This document shows positions 50,313 to 61,654 of a stretch of DNA of 64,000 bases, in pieces. The notes under the pieces were generated by a model. That model had not been told where the DNA came from. It did no database searches and saw only the letters and a list, made by a program, of their open reading frames with translations. The stretch's first letter is position 1, and each line of letters opens with the position of its first letter. The DNA lies in contig NZ_JALLGK010000002.1 in assembly GCF_023072595.1 (NCBI RefSeq), positions 496,001 through 560,000 on the forward strand, given 5' to 3'. The stretch comes from Streptomyces sp. XM4193. GTDB lineage: Bacteria; Actinomycetota; Actinomycetes; Streptomycetales; Streptomycetaceae. A program made the position numbers and the translations under genes.

Positions 50313-51935
50313 TCAGTCCACCAGCACGCCGGGGTTGAGGATGCCGGCCGGGTCCAGCGAACTCTTCGCGGAGCGCAGTACGTCGGCGAAGAGTTCGGGA
50401 CGCTGTCGGTCGTACCAGGGACGATGGTCGCGGCCGACGGCGTGGTGGTGGGTGATGGTCGCCCGGTGGCGCGCCAGGATCTCGCCCGCGGCGGCCTTGA
50501 TCTCGTCCCACATCGCCCGCTGCGCGCCGTCGCGCCCGGCGGCGATGACGGTGAAGTACGGCGCGCAGCCGTCCGGATAGACGTGCGTGAGACGGCAGTT
50601 GAGGATGCCGGGCCGGCCGGTGACCTCCTCGACGGCCCGGCCCAACCCGGTGCGCACCGCCTCGATCAGCTCGGGGGCGCGGTCCCAGGTCAGCGCGGTC
50701 TCGAAGGTCTCCACCACGGCGCCCATCCGCGTCATCGCGTCGCGCAGATACGGCATCCGCAGAAAGGCCGAGCGCCAGGCCCCGGCGGGGTCCGCGGCGG
50801 GGCTCGCGGCCGGTCCGTCGGGGCGCTCGGCGGCCGGGCGGTCACCGGATCCGCCGCCGGTGGGGACTCGGCCGCCGTGTCCGCGCACGAGGTCCAGCGC
50901 CTGTTCGAGCAGCGCCTCCACCGGCTGTCCGGCCGACTCGAAACCCAGGACGAGCACGCTGCTGCTGCCGTCGCCCGCCCCGCCGAGCATCGCCTCACCG
51001 GGGTCGAGCAACCGGCAGTTGGCCGGGTTCAGCCCGGACTGCGCCAGCGTGCGGACGGCGCGCAGAGCGGCCGGGAAGTCGTCGAAGAGCACCGAGGCGG
51101 AGGCCCTGTGCGCGGGGCGTTCCTGCACCCGCAGCCACGCCTCGGTGATCACTCCCAGGGCGCCCTCCGAGCCGAGGAAGAGTCGGTCGGGCGACGGCCC
51201 CGCTCCGGAGCCGGGCAGCCGCCACGACTCGTGCACGCCGCTCGGCGCCACCACCCGCATCGACTCGACGAAATCGTCGATATGGGTGTGGCCGGTGGCG
51301 TAGTGCCCGCCCGCCCGGGTGGCCAGCCAGCCGCCCAGGGTGGAGAACTCGAAGCTCTGCGGGAAGTGCCGCAGGGTGTAGCCGTGCGGGCGCAGTTGAG
51401 CCTCCAGGGCCGGGCCGAACGCACCGGCCTGGATGCGGGCGGCGCGGCTCTCGCGGTCGACCTCCAGCACCCGGTCGAGCCGGCCGAGGTCGAGCGAGAG
51501 GACACCGGCGTGGTCGCCCTCCCGGTACTCCACCCCGCCCACCACGGAACTGCCGCCGCCGAACGGCACCACGGCGACGTTCTCCCGGCTCGCCCAGTCG
51601 AGCAGGTCCACCACGTCCGCCTCCCGGCGGGGGAGCGCGACCAGGTCCGGAGCGGCGGACATCTCCCCGGCCAGCGCGCGCACCACGTCGCGGAACGCCT
51701 TGCCGTAGGTGTGCGCGGCGCGCAGCGCGGGATCGGCGCGGACCAGCTCGGCAAGCGCCCCGGGCGGGGCCAACCTCGGCGCGGGCAGGTCGAGTCGGTG
51801 GATGTCCGGGACCGGTACGGGGTGCTCCCGCAGTCCGGGCAGCAGCGCGCCGAGCGCGGCGCACTCCTCGTCGCCGAGCTGCTCGGACTCCCTGCCCCAA
51901 CCCCACCAGGACCTGTCGGTCGGTCCGTCGGCCAT
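50313..51935 (-). CDS. FAD-binding oxidase, alkyldihydroxyacetonephosphate-synthase-like
   Basis: 540 residues. VAO-type FAD-binding domain: VVPFGGGSSVVGGVEY (pyrophosphate loop) and QSFEFSTLGGWLATRAGGHYATG (flavin pocket). The C-terminal cap carries the ITHHHAVGRDHRPWY active-site stretch typical of AGPS/D-lactate-dehydrogenase relatives. It could join ether-lipid or 2-hydroxyacid metabolism; actinobacterial homologues are abundant and mostly uncharacterised. A short Ala/Pro/Asp-rich insertion occurs near residue 395. GGGAG lies upstream of ATG 51935. Confidence 0.85.
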   Translation of the reverse strand: MADGPTDRSWWGWGRESEQLGDEECAALGALLPGLREHPVPVPDIHRLDLPAPRLAPPGALAELVRADPALRAAHTYGKAFRDVVRALAGEMSAAPDLVALPRREADVVDLLDWASRENVAVVPFGGGSSVVGGVEYREGDHAGVLSLDLGRLDRVLEVDRESRAARIQAGAFGPALEAQLRPHGYTLRHFPQSFEFSTLGGWLATRAGGHYATGHTHIDDFVESMRVVAPSGVHESWRLPGSGAGPSPDRLFLGSEGALGVITEAWLRVQERPAHRASASVLFDDFPAALRAVRTLAQSGLNPANCRLLDPGEAMLGGAGDGSSSVLVLGFESAGQPVEALLEQALDLVRGHGGRVPTGGGSGDRPAAERPDGPAASPAADPAGAWRSAFLRMPYLRDAMTRMGAVVETFETALTWDRAPELIEAVRTGLGRAVEEVTGRPGILNCRLTHVYPDGCAPYFTVIAAGRDGAQRAMWDEIKAAAGEILARHRATITHHHAVGRDHRPWYDRQRPELFADVLRSAKSSLDPAGILNPGVLVD

Positions 51936-52376
51936 GTGTCCACGCTCCCTGGTACCCGTGCGGGCACGCACGCTCCCGCCTGCACCGCCGCCCTGCCGGG
52001 CTCGAAACCTACCTACGGGTAGCAGTCGACGCCAGAGGGCTGCGGGGGTGGACCGCCGGTCCGTGGGAACCCCCGGTGCCGCCGTCCGCACCCGTGCCGT
52101 CCCGCGCGCGGAGCCCGCCCGCGCTCGGGCGAGGCGCGCATCCGTCCGCCGGCTCCCGGTGGTCCCGTCGCGGCCGGCCCGGCCCGTGGCCGCTCGACAG
52201 GCGGGGCGGACGGGCCGTACCTAGCCTGAGGCTCGGGGCGCGGCTCTCACCGGCGCACGGCCCACGGCTGACCGGCGACCCGAGCCGGTCGGCACACCGA
52301 GCCGGCAGGGCACCCACAGCGCCGAACGGGCCGGAAGCCGGGCCGCGGCGACCGCGGCCGACAAGGAGTGGCCAGC
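51936..52376. other. Divergent intergenic region, no gene seen
   Basis: The gap of 441 bases between the FAD oxidase gene (minus) and the glyoxalase-type gene (plus) must hold both promoters. It is GC-rich; open frames are composition artefacts. CTACCTACGGGTAGCAG near 52010-52026 is a small palindromic element. AAGGAG at 52363-52368 is the ribosome-binding site of the downstream gene. Confidence 0.4.
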
Positions 52377-53174
52377 ATGTTAAGGACCGAACGGGCACCC
52401 GGCGCGCCCGCCTGGATCGCCCTGGAGACCTCGGACGCGGCAGCCTCCGCGGCCTTCTACGGCGAGCTGTTCGGCTGGCGGCACCGGCGGACCGGCCGGG
52501 GCGCGGAGGAGGCGGGCCGCTTCACCCTGGACGGCCTCCGGGTCGCCGGAACCGAACACCGGCGGTCCGCGCGGCGGGACCGGTGGACCGTACGCTTCCG
52601 GGCGCCCGACCCGGCCGCGGCGCTGGAGGCGGTGCGGGCGAACGGCGGAACCGCCGACCCGGTCCCCGCGGCGACAGCCGTCACCGACACCGTCGTCGTC
52701 CACGATCCGACGGGCGGGCGCTTCACGCTGGGCGGTTCCGGCGGGGAGGGCCTGGAGACGGTCGACGAGCCCGGGGCACTGACCCGGGTCGAGCTCTGCT
52801 CGACCGACGCCGACGTCGCCGCCGCCTTCTACCGGGCGGTGCTCGGCTGGGAGGTGCGGGACAGCGGCGGCTGCGGCGGGCTCCACCGCTCGGTCGCGGC
52901 CGTCGGACGGGCGGCGCACGGCGGCATCGTCCAGCTGCCCGCGGAGAGCCGGGCGGCCGGCGCCCGGTCGCAGTGGCAGCCGTGGTTCGCCGTCGTCGAC
53001 TGCGACGCCGTGCTCAACTCCGCCGTCAAACAGGGCGCTTCGGTGCTTCTTCCGCCGACGGAGTCGGCTGCGGGGCGACTGGCGGTCTTCGCCGACCCGG
53101 CGGGAGCGGTGTGCGGGGTCCTCAGCGGCGAGGAACGCGAAGCCCCGCCTCTCTCGCCCCGCACCTCGCCGTAG
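52377..53174 (+). CDS. VOC family protein with two glyoxalase-like domains; TTA second codon
   Basis: 265 residues. Two tandem VOC domains, each starting with a WIALETSDAAASAAFYGELFGW / RVELCSTDADVAAAFYRAVLGW pattern, similar to the CFP-30B-type proteins of actinobacteria; no complete metal-ligand set could be assigned. ATG 52377 has AAGGAG 8 bases upstream. The second codon is TTA (52380-52382), the rare leucine codon that needs the bldA tRNA, so translation would be delayed until development or stationary phase. Confidence 0.85.
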   Translation: MLRTERAPGAPAWIALETSDAAASAAFYGELFGWRHRRTGRGAEEAGRFTLDGLRVAGTEHRRSARRDRWTVRFRAPDPAAALEAVRANGGTADPVPAATAVTDTVVVHDPTGGRFTLGGSGGEGLETVDEPGALTRVELCSTDADVAAAFYRAVLGWEVRDSGGCGGLHRSVAAVGRAAHGGIVQLPAESRAAGARSQWQPWFAVVDCDAVLNSAVKQGASVLLPPTESAAGRLAVFADPAGAVCGVLSGEEREAPPLSPRTSP

Positions 53175-53426
53175 CGCCGCACCCCTGCGCCCGTGACGCC
53201 TTCCGCGCGGGGCCTGCCCGTTGACGCCTCCCGCCCCCGGCACCGGGGCCTCGGCCCATGCCCCGGCGCCGCGGGTCGCCCGGGTGGCGGAGCCGGCGGT
53301 GCGGGTGTGAGCTGGAGAGTGGGCAGGGCGGACCGAACGGGTGCCGTCCGGTTGCGGCGGGATTGTCAGTGGTCTCTGCCACGATGACGAAACGTGCCGC
53401 AGCCGGGTCGAGCGAGAGGGTTGTCG

Positions 53427-54446
53427 ATGACTCAACAGGACGAGATCAGGGAGGAGTTCCCACGGCTGGCCGACCCGTTCCGGCGGGAGCTGCTCGCTCA
53501 CTGCTACCGAATGCTCGGCTCGGTGCACGACGCCGAGGATCTGGTGCAGGAGACCTATCTGCGGGCCTGGCGGGGGTACGACGCCTTCGAGGGCCGGTCC
53601 TCCATGCGCACCTGGCTGCACCGCATCGCCACCAACACCTGTCTGGACGCCCTGGAGAGCCGCAAGAAGCGTCCGCTGCCGACCGGCCTGGGCACCCCGG
53701 ACGCCCAGCCCGCGGACGAGCTGACGGAGCAGCGCGAGGTGCCCTGGCTGGAGCCGGTGCCGGACGCGATGGTCGGCGCGGACGGCGCCGATCCGGCCGC
53801 CATCGTCACCTCGCGCGAGTCCATCAGGCTCGCCTTCGTCGCCGCGCTCCAGCACCTGCCGCCCCGCCAGCGTGCGGTGCTGCTGCTCAGGGACGTGCTC
53901 AGATGGCGGGCCGCGGAGGTGGCGGAGCTGATGGGCACGACCGTGGCCTCGGTCAACAGCGCGCTCCAGCGGGCGCGGGTTCAGCTCAAGTCGGTGACTC
54001 CGAGCGAGGAGACCGTCGACGAGCCGACCACCCCGGCCCAGCGGGAGCTGCTCGACCGCTATGTGACGGCCTTCGAGAAGAAGGACATCGACGCCATCGT
54101 CGGGCTGTTCACCCAGGACGCCGTGTGGGAGATGCCTCCTTTCCTCAGCTGGTTCAGGGGTCCTGTGCACATCGGTGAGCTGATCCGCCGGAACTGCCCG
54201 GCGGGCCCCGGCGACATGCGGTTGATAGCGACCGAGCTGAACGGCCAGCACGCCTTCGCGATGTATCTGCGGGAGAGCGCGGGGCAGCCGTTCCGTCCGT
54301 GGAACCTCCATGTGCTCACGCTCGAGGGTGCCGAGGTCGCCCATGTGGTGGCCTTCTTCGATCTGGCGCTCTTCGAGAAGTTCGGGCTGCCCGAGCTCAT
54401 CGAGGAGGTGTCCGTGCAGGGTGCGGGGGAAGAAGAGCGTCCATGA
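53427..54446 (+). CDS. ECF sigma factor, SigG-like with C-terminal SnoaL-like domain
   Basis: 339 residues. Region 2: LLAHCYRMLGSVHDAEDLVQETYLRAW; region 4: LPPRQRAVLLLRDVLRWRAAEVAEL; then a SnoaL-like domain of about 120 residues (LLDRYVTAFEKKDIDAIVGLF). This matches the TIGR02960/SigG group, which uses the C-terminal domain in place of an anti-sigma factor. GAGAGG precedes ATG 53427; GTG 53394 is in frame. The stop overlaps the next gene by ATGA. Confidence 0.9.
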   Translation: MTQQDEIREEFPRLADPFRRELLAHCYRMLGSVHDAEDLVQETYLRAWRGYDAFEGRSSMRTWLHRIATNTCLDALESRKKRPLPTGLGTPDAQPADELTEQREVPWLEPVPDAMVGADGADPAAIVTSRESIRLAFVAALQHLPPRQRAVLLLRDVLRWRAAEVAELMGTTVASVNSALQRARVQLKSVTPSEETVDEPTTPAQRELLDRYVTAFEKKDIDAIVGLFTQDAVWEMPPFLSWFRGPVHIGELIRRNCPAGPGDMRLIATELNGQHAFAMYLRESAGQPFRPWNLHVLTLEGAEVAHVVAFFDLALFEKFGLPELIEEVSVQGAGEEERP

Positions 54447-54811
54447 ACACAGCACTGCTGCGCACCGTGGGAGTGGCGACCGCCGCGTACGGCCTCGCGG
54501 TGACGCTCCGCCCACAGCTCCTCGCCCGCCCCTCGGGGCTGGTCGACCGAAGGGGCGAGGTCGCCCACCACACCGCGACCTCGCTGAGACCGCTGGGCTT
54601 CCGCGACGCGGCCTCGGGCGCGGCGCTGGCCCTCGCCCCCGAGGGCCCCGCGCTGCGCACGGCGGCGGCGGTCCGCCTGGCCGCGGACTTCGGTGACGCC
54701 GTGCTGCTCGCGGGCACCCTCCCGAAGGGCAACCGGGCCAAAGCGGTGGCGGTGGCGGTGGGTTGGGGCTCACTGACCCTCGCGGGGCTGGTGCACCGCA
54801 GCCGCGGCTGA
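54443..54811 (+). CDS. Small membrane protein coupled to the ECF sigma gene
   Basis: 122 residues with three or four hydrophobic segments (TALLRTVGVATAAYGLAVTL, RDAASGAALALA, RLAADFGDAVLLAG, AVAVGWGSLTLAGLV). No motif was recognised; it resembles DUF4267-like small membrane proteins only in general character. The ATGA overlap with the sigma factor (54443-54446) implies a linked function, perhaps regulation of the sigma factor or a shared stress response. Confidence 0.75.
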   Translation: MNTALLRTVGVATAAYGLAVTLRPQLLARPSGLVDRRGEVAHHTATSLRPLGFRDAASGAALALAPEGPALRTAAAVRLAADFGDAVLLAGTLPKGNRAKAVAVAVGWGSLTLAGLVHRSRG

Positions 54812-55009
54812 GCCGCGGGGCCCGTACGGCATCGCGGCCCGTACGGCAGTCCCGCCCGCAGCCGCCCCGTCGCGGCTGCCGAGCGCGCCGTGAGCACCGA
54901 CCCATCCTCGGTGCGGTCGGCTACGAATCAGGGACGAGGCGCAGGCCCGGAGAGCTGCGCGGGATGCCCCGCGGCATCCGAGCCCGTCGACAGCGAGAGT
55001 GAGCAGCGT

Positions 55010-55840
55010 GTGACCGTCGAGAAGCCCGCGGAGGGGGAGTCGGCGAGCCTTCCGGCCTCCGAGCACCTCCCGCCGAGGATTTACCGCGCGCCCGCCGAGC
55101 CGCGCGCCCTGGTGCTGATGCTGCACGGCGGCCGGGCCCGGGGGCTCGGACCGCCGACGGCACTCAACCTGCCCTCGCGCAGACTGCGCCCGTTCGCCTC
55201 CACCGTCGTGCGCGCGACCGCGGGCGTCCCCGCGCTCGTCGCACAGGCCCGGTACCGGTGCCGCGGTTGGAACGGCCGACGTGCCGACCCCGCGCAGGAC
55301 GCGCGGGCCGCGCTCGACACCCTGCTCGCCCGGTACGGCGACCTGCCCGTCGTGCTGCTCGGCCACTCCATGGGCGGCCGGGCAGCACTGCACATCGCCG
55401 GCCACCCGGCGGTGCGCGGGGTGGTGGCGCTCGCTCCCTGGTGCCCGGAATACGAGCCGACCGCGCATCTCGCCGGCAAACCGGCCGTGCTGCTCCACTC
55501 CGATCGCGACCGGATGACCGACCCGCTGGCGTCCTGGGCGTTCGTCGAGCGGGCCCGGGAGCAGGGCGCCCTGGCGCACGGCATCCAGATCACCGGCAGC
55601 GACCACGCCATGCTGCGCCGCAGCGCGGTGTGGCACGAATGGGTCGGACGCCTGGTCGCCGAAATGATCGGCGCGAACGGCGGCGGCAGCGGCGCGAACG
55701 GCAGCGGCAGCGTCGGTGCGGACGGTGCGGACGGCGGCTCCGCGGGAGGTCAGGGCGGCACGTTCGGCCCGGACTTCGCCGCGCTGCCCACCGAGATCGT
55801 CAGCACACGCAGAACTCGTTCCCTTCCGGGTCGCTCATGA
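55010..55840 (+). CDS. Alpha/beta hydrolase
   Basis: 276 residues from GTG 55010 (316 from GTG 54890, whose extra residues look non-coding). ALVLMLHGGRARG is the oxyanion strand, GHSMGGRAA the nucleophile elbow (Ser), HSDRDRMTD carries the acid and GSDHAMLRR the His. It resembles lysophospholipase/dienelactone-type hydrolases. The C-terminal 60 residues contain a Gly/Asn/Ser/Ala-rich linker (GANGGGSGANGSG). The 3' end overlaps the convergent VOC gene by 41 bases. Confidence 0.82.
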   Translation: MTVEKPAEGESASLPASEHLPPRIYRAPAEPRALVLMLHGGRARGLGPPTALNLPSRRLRPFASTVVRATAGVPALVAQARYRCRGWNGRRADPAQDARAALDTLLARYGDLPVVLLGHSMGGRAALHIAGHPAVRGVVALAPWCPEYEPTAHLAGKPAVLLHSDRDRMTDPLASWAFVERAREQGALAHGIQITGSDHAMLRRSAVWHEWVGRLVAEMIGANGGGSGANGSGSVGADGADGGSAGGQGGTFGPDFAALPTEIVSTRRTRSLPGRS

Positions 55841-56252
55841 CCACCGCGTAGTGGTCGAGCCCCTCGGCGTCCAGGGTGTGCAGCACCTGGGCGCCGGCCG
55901 CACGCAGCCGCGCCACCTCGCCGTCCACCTCCCGCCGCCGCTCGGGCAGCGGGACCCGCCGTCCGTCGGTCACCCGAAGGTCCAGATGCAGCCTGTTCTT
56001 GCCGGACTTGGGCTCCGCCACCTGCTGGAACCACAGGCGCGGACCAACTCCCGAGGGGTCGACGACCGAATCGGTGAGATCCCCGTCGTCGGGCAGCTCC
56101 GACTCCGCCACACCGATGCTGCGGTAGTACGCGTACCAGTCGGCGAACCCCTCCGGCGGAGGCGCGGGGACGTAGCCGAGTGCCTCCGCCCAGAAGGCGA
56201 CCAGCCGACCGGGGTCCGCGCAGTCCACTGTCACCTGAAGCCTGGTCGCCAT
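55800..56252 (-). CDS. VOC family protein (glyoxalase/bleomycin-resistance-like)
   Basis: 150 residues, single VOC unit pair: QVTVDCADPGRLVAFWAEALGY opens the first half and NRLHLDLRVTD the second, ending DPEGNEFCVC. Proteins with this pattern are common in Streptomyces and mostly of unknown substrate. It is convergent with, and overlaps, the alpha/beta hydrolase gene. Confidence 0.88.
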   Translation of the reverse strand: MATRLQVTVDCADPGRLVAFWAEALGYVPAPPPEGFADWYAYYRSIGVAESELPDDGDLTDSVVDPSGVGPRLWFQQVAEPKSGKNRLHLDLRVTDGRRVPLPERRREVDGEVARLRAAGAQVLHTLDAEGLDHYAVVMSDPEGNEFCVC

Positions 56253-56403
56253 CGCTCTCCCTCACATCGGCCGCCTCGTGTGCAGCCAGCGTGCCGCAGA
56301 CCTATGACAACGCCACCCCTCGCGTCGGGAATTCGCCACGGCGCTGGAGCGCCCGGCGGCCGGGACGGGGCCCGACACCCCTGCGCCACGGGCCGGTTGG
56401 GGA

Positions 56404-57143
56404 TCAGTGGCGCTTGCGCACCGCGCGCATGTACTCCCTGTTCATCGCGGCGATGGAGGTCAGCGGGATGCCCTTGGGGCATGCGGTGGCGCACTCGCCG
56501 GTGACGGTGCAGCCGCCGAAACTCTCCTCGTCCATCGTGCCGACCATGTCCAGCACCCGGCTCTCGCGCTCGACCCTGCCCTGCGGCAGTGAGGCGAGAT
56601 GGACGACCTTGGCGGCGGTGAAGAGCATCGCCGCACCGTTGGGGCAGGCAGCCACGCAGGCGCCGCAGCCGATGCACTCGGCGTGGGTGAAGGCCTCGTC
56701 CGCGTCGGGCTTGGGCACGGGTGTGGCGTGTGCGTCGGGTGCGCTGCCGGTCGGCACGCTGACGTAGCCGCCGGAGCCGATGACCCGGTCCATCGCGGAG
56801 CGGTCCACCACCAGGTCCTTGACCACCGGGAAGGCCGCCGCCCGCCACGGCTCGACGTCGATGGTGTCGCCGTCGGAGAAGTGGCGCATGTGCAGTTGGC
56901 AGGTGGTGGTGCGCTCGGGGCCGTGCGCCTCGCCGTTGATGACCACGCCGCACGCCCCGCAGATCCCCTCCCGGCAGTCGTGGTCGAAGGCGACGGGCTC
57001 GCAACCCTCGGCGATCAACTGCTCGTTGAGGGTGTCGAGCATGTCGAGGAAGGACATGTCGGGGGAGACGCCGTCGAGTTCGTAACGGGCCATGTGGCCC
57101 GGGGCGTCGGGACCGGGCTGGCGCCAGATGCGCAGATGGAGTT

Positions 57144-57147
<4 letters not shown>
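56404..57147 (-). CDS. sdhB: Succinate dehydrogenase/fumarate reductase iron-sulfur subunit
   Basis: 247 residues. [2Fe-2S] cluster: [10 protein letters not shown] and a fourth Cys in TTTCQLH; the C-terminal half has [14 protein letters not shown] and [14 protein letters not shown] for the [4Fe-4S] and [3Fe-4S] clusters. It passes electrons from SdhA flavin to the membrane subunit. GTG start overlaps the sdhA stop by GTGA (57144-57147). Last gene of sdhCAB. Confidence 0.95.
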
Positions 57148-59198
<2,051 letters not shown>

Positions 59199-59199
59199 C

Positions 59200-59922
59200 T
59201 CAGCTCACGACTCCGATCTGGACGGCGAGGGGTACGGAGAGGAAACCCGCGGTGAGCACGAGCGCGAGGCCGTCGCCGAGGAACCGCAGCGCCCGGTCGC
59301 GTCCGGCGGTGGCGGCGCCCAGGCTGTGCGCCGCGCTGCGGAGCCCGTGCCGCACGTGCAGGCCGACGGCGACCATCGCGACGCCGTAGATGAGGTTCCC
59401 GTACCAGGTGCCGAAGGTGGCGACGACGTTCTCGTACGGTTTGCCGGCCTCGCCGTTGGGGTTCACGGTGTGGGTGGTCAGATCGAGGATGTGCCAGACC
59501 AGGAACAGCGCGAGGATCACGCCGCCCCAGCGCATGGTGCGGGCGGCGTAGCCGCCGCGGCGCGCGGAGCCGCCCCGGTGCGCGTACCGCTTCGGTCTGG
59601 CCGCCAGATCGCGGCGGCTGAGCTGGTAGGCGGCGATCCCGTGCAGCACCACCGCGGCGAGCAGCGCGAGGCGCACGAGCCACAGGAACCACTCGTAGTG
59701 CAGCAGCGGTTCGCCGAGGGTGCGCAGCCAGTGCGCGTATCCGTTGAACTCCTCCGGCCCGAAGAAGATCTTCAGATTCCCCAGCATGTGGCCGACGAGG
59801 TAGAGCAGCATCATCACGCCGGTGACGGCCATCACCAGCTTCTTGCCGATCGTCGACCGCCACAGCAGGTCCACGGTCGACGCCTGTCTGCCGCTGTGTC
59901 GCCTCGCAGTCGCCTGTGCCAT
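59200..59922 (-). CDS. sdhC: Succinate dehydrogenase cytochrome b558-type membrane subunit
   Basis: 240 residues with about five hydrophobic segments ([98 protein letters not shown]). His residues in [21 protein letters not shown] and LHVRHG are the likely haem ligands. It anchors SdhAB and reduces menaquinone. ATG 59922 was used because the conserved part begins near residue 20; a longer frame reaches 59991. It is divergent from the LysR gene. Confidence 0.9.
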   Translation of the reverse strand: MAQATARRHSGRQASTVDLLWRSTIGKKLVMAVTGVMMLLYLVGHMLGNLKIFFGPEEFNGYAHWLRTLGEPLLHYEWFLWLVRLALLAAVVLHGIAAYQLSRRDLAARPKRYAHRGGSARRGGYAARTMRWGGVILALFLVWHILDLTTHTVNPNGEAGKPYENVVATFGTWYGNLIYGVAMVAVGLHVRHGLRSAAHSLGAATAGRDRALRFLGDGLALVLTAGFLSVPLAVQIGVVS

Positions 59923-59980
59923 GGAACGAAGGTAGGGAGCGGCGGGTGCATCAGTCCAAGACATGGAAAGTCTGCGCTCC

Positions 59981-59995
59981 ATAGGCAACACCTAT
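59981..59995. promoter_or_regulatory. LysR-type binding site between sdhC and the LysR gene
   Basis: ATAGGCAACACCTAT is a perfect 5-5-5 palindrome and contains the LysR signature T-N11-A (T59982 to A59994). It lies 59 bases upstream of sdhC and 21 before the LysR start, as expected for a regulator controlling the divergent operon and itself. Confidence 0.7.
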
Positions 59996-60015
59996 CGCGG
60001 CGCTAGGCTGCCGGT

Positions 60016-60972
60016 ATGCAGCTGCACCAGCTCCGCTACTTCACGGCGGTCGCCGACACCCGCCACTTCACCCGGGCCGCCGAACGCGAACTCGTCGCCC
60101 AGCCCTCGCTCTCGCAGCAGATCAAGGCGCTGGAGCGGGAGCTGGGCACCGAGCTCTTCCACCGCGCCCGCGGCCACATCGCCCTCACCGACGCCGGCGA
60201 GGCGCTGCTGCCGCTGGCGCGCCGCATCCTCGCCGACACGGAGACCGCCCGCCGCGAGGTGCAGGAGGTCGCCCGGCTGCGGCGCGGGCGGGTGCGGCTG
60301 GGGGCGCCGCCGAGTCTGTGCGCCAGCCTGGTGCCCGACGTGCTGCGCGCCTTCCACGACCGCTATCCCGGCGTCGAACTGCAGGTCCGCGAGGGCGGAT
60401 CGCAGGACCTGGTACGAGTGCTCGCCGCCGGCGAGCTGGACCTGGCGCTCGTCATCACACCGCTGCCGGTCCAGGCCCCGGCGCTCACCACGACCGACCT
60501 GCTGCGCGAGGAGCTGGTGGTGGTCTCCGCGCCGGAGGAGGCCGCGCCGGTGCGTCGTCGCCGCATCCGGGTCGAGGATCTGCGGCACCTGCCGCTGGTG
60601 ATGTTCCGCCGCGGCTACGATCTGCGCGAACTGACCCTGGGGGCGTGCCGGTCCGCCGGGTTCGAGCCGGTGCTGTCAGTCGAGGGCGGCGAGATGGACG
60701 CGGTGCTCGGCCTGGTGCGCGCCGGGCTCGGTGTCGCGGTCGTACCGCACATGGTCGCCGACCGCTCCGGGCTGCGGGTCACCCGGTTCGCCGCGCCCGG
60801 ACTGCACCGCTCGGTGTCGGTCGCGCACCGGGGCGACGTCTCGCCCCCGCGCGCCGCGCGCGAACTCTCCCGCATCCTCGCCGAACGGCTTCCCGCCTCG
60901 GTCAACTCCTCCGTGTCCGGCGACGGGAGCGCCGGTTCACGGACCAAGCGGCCAGATACCCGAGGGAGTTGA
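60016..60972 (+). CDS. LysR family regulator of the sdh operon
   Basis: 318 residues: HTH (QLRYFTAVADTRHFTRAAERELVAQPSLSQQIKALERELG) and type 2 effector domain. Its divergent position and the T-N11-A palindrome make sdhCAB the probable target, as found for other actinobacterial LysR-sdh pairs. The 3' end overlaps the convergent CPBP gene by 71 bases. Confidence 0.9.
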   Translation: MQLHQLRYFTAVADTRHFTRAAERELVAQPSLSQQIKALERELGTELFHRARGHIALTDAGEALLPLARRILADTETARREVQEVARLRRGRVRLGAPPSLCASLVPDVLRAFHDRYPGVELQVREGGSQDLVRVLAAGELDLALVITPLPVQAPALTTTDLLREELVVVSAPEEAAPVRRRRIRVEDLRHLPLVMFRRGYDLRELTLGACRSAGFEPVLSVEGGEMDAVLGLVRAGLGVAVVPHMVADRSGLRVTRFAAPGLHRSVSVAHRGDVSPPRAARELSRILAERLPASVNSSVSGDGSAGSRTKRPDTRGS

Positions 60973-61654
60973 ACGCCGTGTGCAGCAGCGCCGGCGCGAG
61001 CGCGCTGCCGGTGTGCCGCCGCAGCGCCGCGAACACCGCACCGCCCGCCGCCGTGACGGCCACCGAGCCCGAGGCCGCCGCCGTCCGGGAGACGCCGTCC
61101 CCGCCGGGGGCCCGGTTGCCGGTGGAGGCGGCGGCCAGCGCCGGGTTGGAGGCGGCGAGCGCGGCCGAGGGCAGCACGTGCCACAGCCCGAAGAGCGCCA
61201 CCGGAACCGCTTCGCCCAGGCGCGGACCGCAGGAGCGTCGCAGCAGGGCCGGCAGCACGCAGCGGAAGCCGACCTCCTCGAGCAGGACCGTGCCCAGCGG
61301 CACCTCCAGCAGCATCTGCCGCAGCAGACCCGGCAGCCGCTCCTCGGCCCGGCCGTCGGCGAAGAGCGGCCGGGTCGCGGGCAGCAGCGCACCCGCGGCG
61401 TAGAGCGCGCCCACCCCCGCGGCGGCGGTGGCGCCGCACCGCAGCCCGTGCCCCAACCGGGCGCGTCCCAGGCCGAGTTCGGCGGCGCTGAGGCCCGCGC
61501 CGCGGGCGGTGAGCAGCAGCAGCCCGGTCGAGGCCAGCGAGACCGGGACATGGGCGGGCGGGCCGAGCCGGTGGTCCAACACGTGTGCGCCCGCGAGCAC
61601 CCCCACGGCGATGCCGAACGCGGTGCCGGGGGAGCGGTGCAGTGACAGGCTCAT
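60902..61654 (-). CDS. CPBP family intramembrane metalloprotease
   Basis: 250 residues with about six hydrophobic segments. The CPBP/Abi motifs are LLEEVGFRC (EExxxR), FGLWH and LLHTAFN, forming the glutamate/histidine active site in the membrane. It may process prenylated or signal proteins. TACGCT 7 bases before ATG 61654 on the minus strand may be the -10 of a leaderless transcript. Convergent 71-base overlap with the LysR gene. Confidence 0.82.
   Translation of the reverse strand: MSLSLHRSPGTAFGIAVGVLAGAHVLDHRLGPPAHVPVSLASTGLLLLTARGAGLSAAELGLGRARLGHGLRCGATAAAGVGALYAAGALLPATRPLFADGRAEERLPGLLRQMLLEVPLGTVLLEEVGFRCVLPALLRRSCGPRLGEAVPVALFGLWHVLPSAALAASNPALAAASTGNRAPGGDGVSRTAAASGSVAVTAAGGAVFAALRRHTGSALAPALLHTAFNSLGYLAAWSVNRRSRRRTRRS

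Noticed and set aside
60318..61645. Plus-strand frames through the LysR 3' end and the CPBP gene
   Set aside because: They are Arg/Gly/Ala-rich, and the minus-strand CPBP motifs (EExxxR, FxxxH, HxxxN) explain the region.
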